DNA from: Bacteroidota bacterium
GTDB taxonomy: Bacteria; Bacteroidota; Bacteroidia; Bacteroidales; Paludibacteraceae
Direction: 5' to 3'
DNA: 64,000 bases
Assembly (NCBI GenBank): GCA_023459355.1
Contig: JAEWUM010000019.1
Location: forward strand, 1 to 64,000
The notes under the pieces are model-generated. The model saw only the letters and a list, made by a program, of their open reading frames with translations, was not told the origin of the DNA and ran no database searches. Of this stretch, positions 17,544 to 25,687 are shown piece after piece (within the stretch, counting starts at the first letter, position 1; each line of letters opens with the position of its first letter). Both the position numbers and the translations under genes were made by a program.

Positions 17544-19316
17544 ATGAAAAAGACATCCATAATAAGAAGAGTATTTACCGTATTTATTTCGGTATTAATT
17601 ATTAGTTCCTGTGATCTGAATGAGTTGCCTCAATCTTCGATTTCGCCTGAAAATTCGTTTAAAAATGAAACAGAACTTAAATTGTACATTAACGGGCTTC
17701 TTCCGATGCTCTCTGGTTCAACTATTGAAAAAGTGGACAATGGGATAGAATCAAGTTTACCAAGTTATATGATAGGTTTGAGAAGTTCAACGCTTGATGC
17801 TGGGAGCTGGAGTTGGAGCAATCTTCGTAAAATTAATATTTTTCTGAAATATTCACAAAATTGTCCTGAAGAAGGGGTAAGAGTAAAGTATGAAGCGATG
17901 GCGTATTATCTTAGAGCTCAGTTTTATTATGAGAAATTAAAAACCTTCGGAGGTGTTCCATATTACGATTTTGTTCTTGAAGATAATAGCCCTGAACTAT
18001 ATAATCCGCGTGACACCCGTGAAATCGTAGCTGATAAAATACTTCAGGATATTGATAAAGCTATTGCTGACGGTGTTGAAGATAAGAAAATTAATGAAAT
18101 AACTAAATGGACTTCTTTGGCACTAAAAAGCAGATTCTGTCTTTTTGAAGGTACTTATCGTAAATATCATAGTATTGCTGGTTATGAGAAATTTTTAAAT
18201 GAATGTGTTTCAGCATCTGAAGAATTAATGACATCTGGCAAGTATTCTATTGATGCAAGTGGAGGTAATGCCTCAGCATATCGCGACCTATTTGTTCAGC
18301 CTAACACACAAGATGCAAATAATAAAGAAGTGATTAATGCTGAAGCATATAGTAAAGCATTAGGTGTGAAACACGGACACAACTATACTATTATTAATAC
18401 TGCAGGAGGTAAAATTGGTCTTGAAAAATCGCTTATTGATTCATATTTGATGATTGACGGATCACGGTTTACTGACCAATCAGGCTATGAAGCCAAGACT
18501 TTCAAAGAAGAATTTCAAAATCGTGATCCCCGTCTTACTCAAACTGTAAGGGGCCCTGGTTATATTCGGGTGGGAGAGTCAACAGCAAATGTTTCTAATC
18601 TTATTCAGTCTATAACACATTCTACTACTGGGTATATGCCTATTAAGTATTTTTCTTCGAGTACTTATGATGCCCAGAATGCAAATGAGAACGATATAAT
18701 TGTGTATCGTTATGCTGAAGTGTTGTTAAACTATGCTGAAGCGAAAGCGGAATTAGGTACATTATCACAAAATGATATTGATTTGTCAATAAAGTTGATA
18801 CGTAATAGGGTAGGTATGCCCAATCTTGATTTAGTAGCGTCAAACTCAAATCCCGATCCCATATTATCTACACAATATCCATTAGTTTCAGGTTCGAATA
18901 AAGGCGTAATATTAGAAATTCGAAGAGAGCGTAGAATTGAAATGGTAATGGAAGGTCTTCGTTATGATGATTTGATGAGATGGAAAGCCGGACATTTATT
19001 CATTCCACAGTTTAAGGGGGTCTATTTCCCTGGTGAAGGCGGATATGATTTGGATGGTGATAATAAAAATGATATTTATTTGTATACAGGCAATAAACCA
19101 AGTATAGTAGTCTTAGCTGGTGCAACTCCAATAAAATTAAATTCTGCTTTATATTTAAGTAATGGTACTTCAGGGAATATAGTTGTCAATACTGAAAAAG
19201 TGAAATCATGGAACGAAGAACGTGACTATCTTGCTCCAATTCCCAACTCTGCCCTTGTAATAAATCCGAATTTGATACAGAATCCACATTGGGACTCTCC
19301 AAACAGTAGTAATTAA
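17544..19316 (+). CDS. SusD/RagB-type glycan-binding surface lipoprotein
   Basis: A 590-residue lipoprotein that caps the SusC channel and binds glycan. The lipobox is LIISSC, giving a mature N-terminus at about Cys23. The SusD fold is seen from helical segments (YYLRAQFYYEKLKTFGGVPYYD) and the C-terminal signature RRERRIEMVMEGLRYDDLMRWK typical of RagB/SusD. It directly follows susC. The ligand is unknown. Confidence 0.94.
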   Translation: MKKTSIIRRVFTVFISVLIISSCDLNELPQSSISPENSFKNETELKLYINGLLPMLSGSTIEKVDNGIESSLPSYMIGLRSSTLDAGSWSWSNLRKINIFLKYSQNCPEEGVRVKYEAMAYYLRAQFYYEKLKTFGGVPYYDFVLEDNSPELYNPRDTREIVADKILQDIDKAIADGVEDKKINEITKWTSLALKSRFCLFEGTYRKYHSIAGYEKFLNECVSASEELMTSGKYSIDASGGNASAYRDLFVQPNTQDANNKEVINAEAYSKALGVKHGHNYTIINTAGGKIGLEKSLIDSYLMIDGSRFTDQSGYEAKTFKEEFQNRDPRLTQTVRGPGYIRVGESTANVSNLIQSITHSTTGYMPIKYFSSSTYDAQNANENDIIVYRYAEVLLNYAEAKAELGTLSQNDIDLSIKLIRNRVGMPNLDLVASNSNPDPILSTQYPLVSGSNKGVILEIRRERRIEMVMEGLRYDDLMRWKAGHLFIPQFKGVYFPGEGGYDLDGDNKNDIYLYTGNKPSIVVLAGATPIKLNSALYLSNGTSGNIVVNTEKVKSWNEERDYLAPIPNSALVINPNLIQNPHWDSPNSSN

Positions 19317-19321
19317 ACATT

Positions 19322-21067
19322 ATGGAACGACGTGAATTTATTAAAAATGCAGGTTTAGCAATGGCAGCTTCATTTATACCCAAGTTTGGATTTTCTTCCG
19401 TATTAAATGATGAGTATCCTGTTTTAGGAGACACATTATATAATGGGATTGTACTTCCAAAGATATGGCCTCCGAGGAACATAAGTATGAATTATGAGCC
19501 AATGCTTTTGCCTTATCTTGATAAACGACCGGCTTTTGTGCCGATTGATGTAGGAAGACAACTATTTATTGATAACTTCTTAATAGAAAAAACGAATTTA
19601 TCTTATAAATCACATCAACCAAAGAAAATGGATTTTAATCCCGTTTTAAAACCGGAAACCAGACTTGAAATGGGAATAAACGGTAATCCCGGTGCTACAG
19701 CTAAAGACGGAGGTGTTTGGTGGGATCCAAAAGATGGTTTGTTTAAAATGTGGTATGAAGCTGGTTGGCTTAACACCATGGCTTATGCTATAAGTAAAGA
19801 TGGTATTAATTGGGAACGTCCTAATCTGGATATCGAACAGGGGACTAACAGAATTGTTCCTGAAATAGTTGCGGACTCTTCCACTGTATGGTTAGATCAT
19901 TTTACGGATAATCCGAATGAACGTTTTAAAATGTTTCTTCGGTCACCTAATTCCATTCCAGGTTCTACCGAACGATTTAATTATGGTTTTTCCATGGTTT
20001 CTCCTGACGGGATACATTGGAGTAAGCCGGTAAAGACTGGACCTTGTGGCGACCGGAGTACTATTTTTTATAATCCATTTCGTAAAAAATGGGTTTATAG
20101 CCTTCGAAATTCAGGCAATGTGAATAAAATTCCTATTGGAAGACACCGTTTGTATCACGAACATTCGGATTTCATGAAAGGAGCAAACTGGGATAAAGAC
20201 GATATGTTGTTTTGGACAGGTGCCGATTTTCTTGATGAGCCAGACCCATACATAGGCGACAAAGCACAACTTTATAATCTTTCAGCCGTGGGTTATGAAA
20301 GTATTATGCTTGGCTTGCATCAGATTCACTTAGGTCCATCAAATGAAAAGTGTAGAGAAACAGGTGTCCCAAAAATCACTGAATTGAAAGTTTCATTTAG
20401 TCGCGATGGATTTCATTGGGATAGGCCTGATCGGGGTGCTTTTATTCCTGCCGAAAGGAAAGAAAGATCGTGGGATAGGGGTTATGTACAATCGGTTGGT
20501 GGTATTTGTACAATTGTCGGTGACCAGTTGTGGTTTTACTATATCGGGTTTCAGGGAAATCCAAAGTTGCTTAACACTGTTTATGACAATAATGGCATGC
20601 ATTATAACGGAAGCACAGGCATAGCGGTACTGCGCCGGGATGGATTTGTGTCATTGTCTGCAAATGAAACTGAAGGTTATATCACTACGCGACCAATAAC
20701 TTTCTCCGGTAAACATTTATTTGTAAATGTTGATTGTCCGAAGGGACAACTCAAAGCAGAACTACTTGATGAAAACGGGAACGTAGTACCCGGTTTTTCT
20801 GCTGCCGATTGTAAAATATTATCGGTAGATAGTACCATTGCTCAAGTCAAATGGAAAGGTGGGAAAAGTATTCCAAATTTAAACGGCAAACCGGTTCGTT
20901 TCAGGTTCTTTCTTGCCAAAGGAGATTTGTATTCCTTCTGGGTAAGTAAGGATGCAGATGGAGCCAGTAATGGATACAATGCAGCTGGAGGTCCGGGATT
21001 TACAGGCGGAATTGATTCAACTGGTAAAAAGGCTTATGAAAAAGCAAAATCATTTAGAATTATATAA
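19322..21067 (+). CDS. Propeller protein 1: putative glycosidase, GH32/GH43-like fold, Tat signal
   Basis: A 581-residue exported protein. The N-terminus MERREFIKNAGLAMAA carries the RRxFIK pattern of a Tat signal. The body shows DVGRQLF (76-82), KDGGVWWD (128-135), FKMWYEAGW (141-149) and several S-x-D-G-x-x-W motifs (SKDGINW 158-164, SPDGIHW, SRDGFHW), as in five-bladed-propeller glycosidases such as GH32, GH43 and GH130. A C-terminal beta-sandwich ends near LYSFWVSKDADG. I cannot assign a CAZy family. Two paralogues lie downstream (23917-25674 and 25688-28108) and share GPCGDRST and GGICT. The gene starts 5 nt after susD. A role in cutting the imported glycan is inferred from fold and context. 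Confidence 0.75.
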   Translation: MERREFIKNAGLAMAASFIPKFGFSSVLNDEYPVLGDTLYNGIVLPKIWPPRNISMNYEPMLLPYLDKRPAFVPIDVGRQLFIDNFLIEKTNLSYKSHQPKKMDFNPVLKPETRLEMGINGNPGATAKDGGVWWDPKDGLFKMWYEAGWLNTMAYAISKDGINWERPNLDIEQGTNRIVPEIVADSSTVWLDHFTDNPNERFKMFLRSPNSIPGSTERFNYGFSMVSPDGIHWSKPVKTGPCGDRSTIFYNPFRKKWVYSLRNSGNVNKIPIGRHRLYHEHSDFMKGANWDKDDMLFWTGADFLDEPDPYIGDKAQLYNLSAVGYESIMLGLHQIHLGPSNEKCRETGVPKITELKVSFSRDGFHWDRPDRGAFIPAERKERSWDRGYVQSVGGICTIVGDQLWFYYIGFQGNPKLLNTVYDNNGMHYNGSTGIAVLRRDGFVSLSANETEGYITTRPITFSGKHLFVNVDCPKGQLKAELLDENGNVVPGFSAADCKILSVDSTIAQVKWKGGKSIPNLNGKPVRFRFFLAKGDLYSFWVSKDADGASNGYNAAGGPGFTGGIDSTGKKAYEKAKSFRII

Positions 21068-21095
21068 AAATATATTTAAATAAATTACTAATAAT

Positions 21096-22022
21096 ATGAC
21101 AAAAGAACTATTTGAAGGAATTATTACACCTATGGTAACTCCTCTAATTGACAGAGAGAAAATCGATTTTACAAGTTTAGAAAAATTATCCGATCATTTG
21201 ATCAATGGTGGAGTAAGTGGTATTTTTCTAATGGGGACAACCGGTGAAGGAACAAGTATTTCTTATGATCTTAAGAAACAGTTGATAAAATATTCTGTCA
21301 AATATATTAATCATCGTGTCCCGGTTTTTGTAAGCATAACCGATTGTTGCATCGAAGAAAGCCTGAAATTAGCAAATTATGCAAAAGAGTGTGGTGCCTC
21401 ATATTTGGTGGCAGCTTTACCTTTTTATTTTGGACTTACACAACAGGAAATCGTGAATTATTATACATTTATTGCTGATAATGCACCATTGCCAGTTTTT
21501 ATTTACAATATTCCTGCGCAAACTAAACTTATGATATCCATAGAAAGCGTGAAGATGCTGGCCAATCATCCTAATATCATCGGTATAAAAGACAGTTCAG
21601 GAAACGGCACATATTTCAATACACTTCTCGCGGAAATAAAAGGAATCAAACCTGATTTTTCAATTTTTGTTGGTCCGGATGAAATGCTTTCTTCAACGAT
21701 GTTGTTGGGAGGAAACGGGGGGGTGAACTCAGGATCAAATATTTTTCCTGAACTCTACGTAAATCTTTTTAAAGCCTGCAAGGCAAAAGATGCAGACAAA
21801 ATTGCCAAATTACAAAAAATGGTAATGAAGTTTTCAACAGATGTTTATTCTATTGATAAATCAGGAGTAAGTTTTCTCAAAGGTTTAAAGGCAGCTCTTT
21901 TCATCGAAGGTCTTATCTCTGATTATGTATGTGAACCTCTGAGCAAGGTAAGTGATTCCGATATGGAAATCATCAGAAAGAATCTTTTAAAACTAAAAGA
22001 TGAAATAAAACAAGTATTATGA
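21096..22022 (+). CDS. DapA/NanA-family lyase (2-keto-3-deoxy sugar acid aldolase-like)
   Basis: A 308-residue TIM-barrel, Schiff-base lyase of the dihydrodipicolinate synthase/N-acetylneuraminate lyase family. Motifs: GTTGEG (47-52) for the pyruvate carboxylate, YNIP with Tyr137, and GIKDSSG with Schiff-base Lys165. YNIP resembles N-acetylneuraminate lyase more than DapA, but GTTGEG differs from the GSTGEA of E. coli NanA, so specificity is open. In this operon, next to a YhcH-type protein and an MFS transporter, it probably splits a ketodeoxy acid to pyruvate plus an aldose, rather than making lysine. Its end overlaps the next gene by 4 nt (ATGA). Confidence 0.82.
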   Translation: MTKELFEGIITPMVTPLIDREKIDFTSLEKLSDHLINGGVSGIFLMGTTGEGTSISYDLKKQLIKYSVKYINHRVPVFVSITDCCIEESLKLANYAKECGASYLVAALPFYFGLTQQEIVNYYTFIADNAPLPVFIYNIPAQTKLMISIESVKMLANHPNIIGIKDSSGNGTYFNTLLAEIKGIKPDFSIFVGPDEMLSSTMLLGGNGGVNSGSNIFPELYVNLFKACKAKDADKIAKLQKMVMKFSTDVYSIDKSGVSFLKGLKAALFIEGLISDYVCEPLSKVSDSDMEIIRKNLLKLKDEIKQVL

Positions 22023-22624
22023 GAAAAATTAATTTATACCTATTTATATTATCTATTGCTATCATGACAGTCTCTTGCGGAAATAATAAAAATAACCATA
22101 CTTCTCTGTATGATAATCAAAATATTGTTGATGATTGGACATCAGGATGTATTATAAAACCGGATAATTCTGTTGATTCAATAGCAATGAAAACTCATTA
22201 TACAAAGTATACCGATCGATGGAAAGCTGCTTTCACATTTCTCAATAATTCCAGGTTGGACTCTCTTCCGGTAGGCGAGTATGAAATTCTTGGTAAAGAT
22301 GTGTATGCAATTGTCAGTGAGTATTATCCTAAAGATGAAGTTGATTGTAATTTTGAAGCACATAAGAAATATATTGATCTACAATATGTGATTTTAGGTG
22401 AAGAAAAAATGGGGATATCAAAGTTAAAAGATGTTGTTCCAATGACCGTATATGATGAAGGGAAAGACATAACCTTTTACAAACAAGATACTTTAGCAAT
22501 ATATAAAAAGGCGACAAAGGAGGCATTTTTTGTTTTTTTTCCTGATGATGCTCATCGCCCAAGCATGAAAACGAGAGATAATATCAAAGTAAAAAAGATT
22601 GTAATAAAAGTAAGGTATGAATAA
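22019..22624 (+). CDS. YhcH/YjgK/YiaL-family protein with lipoprotein signal
   Basis: A 201-residue protein of the DUF386 cupin-like family, whose characterised member NanQ (YhcH) speeds anomerisation of N-acetylneuraminate. Family residues: EAHKKYIDLQ (113-122) and FFPDDAHRPSM (173-183), with His115, Glu113 and His179 as likely site residues. Unlike the usual short cytoplasmic forms it starts with a lipoprotein signal ending MTVSC (Cys20), plus a linker of about 40 residues, so it should act in the periplasm. It overlaps the lyase gene by 4 nt and the transporter gene by 8 nt, indicating tight co-translation. It suggests an acidic keto-sugar substrate. Confidence 0.8.
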   Translation: MRKINLYLFILSIAIMTVSCGNNKNNHTSLYDNQNIVDDWTSGCIIKPDNSVDSIAMKTHYTKYTDRWKAAFTFLNNSRLDSLPVGEYEILGKDVYAIVSEYYPKDEVDCNFEAHKKYIDLQYVILGEEKMGISKLKDVVPMTVYDEGKDITFYKQDTLAIYKKATKEAFFVFFPDDAHRPSMKTRDNIKVKKIVIKVRYE

Positions 22625-23888
22625 GCTTAAGGATAATAAATTCTATCCATGGTTGGTGGTAGGAATGCTCATCATCGTGTCTCTGCTCAATTATCTTGAC
22701 AGACAGATGCTGGCGACAATGAGACCATACATGATGGAAGACATAAAGGAACTTCAATCTATCACTAATTTCGGCAGATTAATGGCGATATTTCTGTGGA
22801 CTTATGCACTAATGAGCCCGATTTCCGGAATTATTGCCGATAAATTGAACCGAAAATGGCTAATTGTTTTCAGTCTTTTTGTGTGGTCATTTGTAACCTT
22901 ATGTATGGGTTATGTTCATGATATTGAGTTGCTGTATGTTCTTCGAGGTATTATGGGAATAAGCGAAGCATTCTATATCCCAGCAGCATTATCACTCACT
23001 GCCGACTATCATCAGGGCAAGACTCGTTCTGTTGCAATCGGGGCACTAACTTCAGGGATATATTTGGGACAGGCAATAGGTGGATTTGGAGCTACTCTTT
23101 CAGCACATACAACATGGCAATTTACTTTTCACTTTTTTGGACTTATCGGAATTATATATAGCATAGTACTTATATTTTTCCTGAGGGAGAAGAAAACATA
23201 TTTAGTACAAAAAAGTAATAAGTTGACTTTTAAAGGAATCTTAAATGCCAATTTTGGAGGATTGGCTATTTTATTTACTAATATTTCTTTTTGGGTAATG
23301 CTTTTTTATTTTGCAGCTCTCAATTTACCGGGATGGACTACAAAAAACTGGCTTCCAACTATGCTTTCAGAGTCATTAAATATGAAAATGGAGTTTGCAG
23401 GTCCAATTTCTACTGTTACCCTTGCTCTTTCATCATTTGTCGGAGTTTTTATTGGAGGTGTAATTTCGGATAAATGGGTACAAAAGAAGCTTAAAGGACG
23501 CATTTATACCAGTTCTTTAGGTTTATCAATGATTATCCCGGCTTTATTATTAATGTCATTTGGCAATGGATTAGTGACGATTGTGTCAGCAGCAGTTATT
23601 TTCGGTTTGGGCTTTGGCATGTACGACACGAATAATATGCCGATTTTGTGCCAATTTATTCCTTCCAGATACAGGGCTACCGGCTATGGTTTAATGAATT
23701 TTGTTGGAATTGCTGCCGGGGCCTTAATTACTGATATTTTGGGAAAAGCATTTGAAGCTGATTATAAAAACATCGTTTTTCTTGTTATGATACTTGCTGT
23801 AGCATTGTCAGTGTTCTTACAATTGAGGATTTTAAATCCAAAAACTGTTGATATGACTGATGAATTAATGGAAGAGTCAAATAAATAA
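22617..23888 (+). CDS. MFS transporter, sugar-acid type
   Basis: A 423-residue inner-membrane carrier with about 12 hydrophobic spans. The first span is followed by NYLDRQMLATMRPYM, the pattern seen in hexuronate and sialic-acid carriers (ACS family, ExuT/NanT-like). The loop between spans 2 and 3 reads GIIADKLNRKW, a form of the MFS motif A. Placed after the YhcH-like gene with an 8-nt overlap, it likely imports the monosaccharide acid released in the periplasm. The substrate is not readable. Its last codons run straight into an AAAT microsatellite. Confidence 0.85.
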   Translation: MNKLKDNKFYPWLVVGMLIIVSLLNYLDRQMLATMRPYMMEDIKELQSITNFGRLMAIFLWTYALMSPISGIIADKLNRKWLIVFSLFVWSFVTLCMGYVHDIELLYVLRGIMGISEAFYIPAALSLTADYHQGKTRSVAIGALTSGIYLGQAIGGFGATLSAHTTWQFTFHFFGLIGIIYSIVLIFFLREKKTYLVQKSNKLTFKGILNANFGGLAILFTNISFWVMLFYFAALNLPGWTTKNWLPTMLSESLNMKMEFAGPISTVTLALSSFVGVFIGGVISDKWVQKKLKGRIYTSSLGLSMIIPALLLMSFGNGLVTIVSAAVIFGLGFGMYDTNNMPILCQFIPSRYRATGYGLMNFVGIAAGALITDILGKAFEADYKNIVFLVMILAVALSVFLQLRILNPKTVDMTDELMEESNK

Positions 23889-23910
23889 ATAAATAAATAA
23901 ATAAATAAAT
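23879..23910. repeat. AAAT tetranucleotide microsatellite, eight copies
   Basis: AAAT is repeated eight times without error from 23879 to 23910. It covers the last codons and stop of the MFS gene and ends 6 nt before ATG 23917 of propeller protein 2. It therefore forms that gene's translation-initiation region. Copy-number change would alter spacing, or the MFS C-terminus. Confidence 0.9.
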
Positions 23911-23916
23911 ATAATA

Positions 23917-25674
23917 ATGTTTGTTATGTATAAGGTAAGTCGCCGGATTTTTCTTAATTTTTATACAACACTATTCATTGTAATGATGTATACTTTTTGC
24001 CTGACAGCCTGTGATCCGGTTGTCCCGGAGATTATTAATCCGGAAATCGAGGACGAGCTTACAGGGGACACCCTTTACAATGGAATTATATTACCAGCAA
24101 TCTGGCCTCCTAAGGATATTAATATTGGTTCATATTTGCCAATGAAAGTTCCATATATAGAAAATCCACCTTCAGTAATTTCTATTAATGTTGGGAGACA
24201 GTTGTTTTTCGATGATTTTCTGATAGAAACATCTAATGGTTTGGAAAGAATATTTTATAATGCAACAAAGGTATCAACTAATCCTGTAATACAAGCAGAA
24301 ACTAATCTTGAGAAATCAGCTATCCCTGGAGCATCTTTAAAAGACGGAGGAGTATGGTGGGATGAAAACGATCAGGAATTTAAAATGTGGTATGAAGCAG
24401 GATGGCTTAATGCAATGGCATACGCAACAAGTAAAGACGGATTGGTATGGGACAAACCTAATCTTGGTATTGGAAATCAAAATCAGATTCTCCCTGGAAT
24501 AGTTCCAAATTCATGTGCTGTTGTGGCTGATTATGATGCACCTGCAACAGAACGATATAAAATATTTCTACGGTCTCCCAACGATAATGCTCCTGATAAT
24601 GCTGGTTATTGTGCTACCTCTTCCGATGGCATCAATTGGAGAAATATGATAAAAACAGGCCCTTGTGGTGATCGGAGTACGATGTATTATAACCCCTTCA
24701 GAAAAAAATATATTTTCAGTATACGATCTCTCGGAGTGCTTGGGACATCTCCTCATGGCAGAGCAAGATATTATCGTGAGAGTTCTGATTTTCTTTCCGG
24801 TGCTGCGTGGACAAAAGCAGATGTGGTGTTTTGGAATAATGCCGATAATCTTGACCAGCCAGATCCAAGTGTTAATATTAAAGCTGAATTATATAATTTG
24901 AATGCTGTGGGTTATGAGAGTATTATGTTGGGGTTGCATCAAATATTTTTAGGCCCACAAAATGAAGATGCGAAGGCAGCCGGGATTCCAAAAATCACTG
25001 AGCTTAAAGTCTCATTTAGCAGAGATGGCTTTCATTGGGATCGCCCCAATCGTAATGCTTTTATAGCAGCAAGTCGTGTTTCAGACACTTGGGATCGTGG
25101 GTATCTTCAATCTGCAGGAGGTATTTGCACCGTAATTGGGGATCAATTGCGTTTTTACTACACGGGATTTAAGGGAGATGAATCAAGAGCAGGAACTTCG
25201 TATGGAATGCATTCGCATGGAGCAATTGGTATTGCAGTATTGAGACGAGATGGATTTGCATCCATGTCAACTTTGAGTCAAGGGTCTCTTACAACTCGGC
25301 CAGTAACTTTTACTGGTAAATATATGTTTGTCAATGTTGATTGTCCTAACGGTCGATTATCCGTAGAAATACTGGATGAGAATAATCAGGTCTTAACCAA
25401 TTTTACTCGAGCAGAATGCAAATCGGTATCTGTCAATTCCACTATTCAACAAATTGAATGGAATGATGTAAGTGACTTATCTTCTATTATTGGTAAGAAA
25501 GTAAAATTCAGGTTTATATTAACAAATGGAAACCTGTATTCATTTTGGGTTAGTCCGAGTTTAAATGGAGAAAGCAATGGTTTTGTTGCCGGAGGAGGAC
25601 CTGGATATTCAACCAGCGTTGACAATCAAGGTATCAAGGCGTACGAAAAGGCCAGTAATTTTTTACCACTTTGA
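23917..25674 (+). CDS. Propeller protein 2: putative glycosidase, lipoprotein
   Basis: A 585-residue paralogue of the protein at 19322-21067, and closer still to the fusion protein that follows. The signal is of lipoprotein type, ending CLTAC at about residue 32; a second ATG at 23926 is possible. The shared core: DTLYNGI, WPPK, INVGRQLFFDDFLIE, KDGGVWWDE, FKMWYEAGW, GPCGDRST, YESIMLGLHQI, SRDGFHWDRP, and a C-terminal beta-sandwich ending in YSFWVSPSLNGESNG. Lipidation rather than Tat export suggests a different site of action from propeller protein 1, possibly the outer-membrane surface. Function as a glycosidase is inferred. Confidence 0.75.
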   Translation: MFVMYKVSRRIFLNFYTTLFIVMMYTFCLTACDPVVPEIINPEIEDELTGDTLYNGIILPAIWPPKDINIGSYLPMKVPYIENPPSVISINVGRQLFFDDFLIETSNGLERIFYNATKVSTNPVIQAETNLEKSAIPGASLKDGGVWWDENDQEFKMWYEAGWLNAMAYATSKDGLVWDKPNLGIGNQNQILPGIVPNSCAVVADYDAPATERYKIFLRSPNDNAPDNAGYCATSSDGINWRNMIKTGPCGDRSTMYYNPFRKKYIFSIRSLGVLGTSPHGRARYYRESSDFLSGAAWTKADVVFWNNADNLDQPDPSVNIKAELYNLNAVGYESIMLGLHQIFLGPQNEDAKAAGIPKITELKVSFSRDGFHWDRPNRNAFIAASRVSDTWDRGYLQSAGGICTVIGDQLRFYYTGFKGDESRAGTSYGMHSHGAIGIAVLRRDGFASMSTLSQGSLTTRPVTFTGKYMFVNVDCPNGRLSVEILDENNQVLTNFTRAECKSVSVNSTIQQIEWNDVSDLSSIIGKKVKFRFILTNGNLYSFWVSPSLNGESNGFVAGGGPGYSTSVDNQGIKAYEKASNFLPL

Positions 25675-25687
25675 TTTAGTTGTATTT

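Noticed and set aside
21096..22022. Naming the lyase gene nanA or dapA
   Set aside because: Motifs are intermediate (GTTGEG with YNIP), and no epimerase or sialidase is seen, so the specific symbol is not supported.
25565..25687. Longer form of the beta-helix/propeller fusion starting inside the previous gene
   Set aside because: The extension overlaps propeller protein 2 out of frame and would bury the signal peptide.
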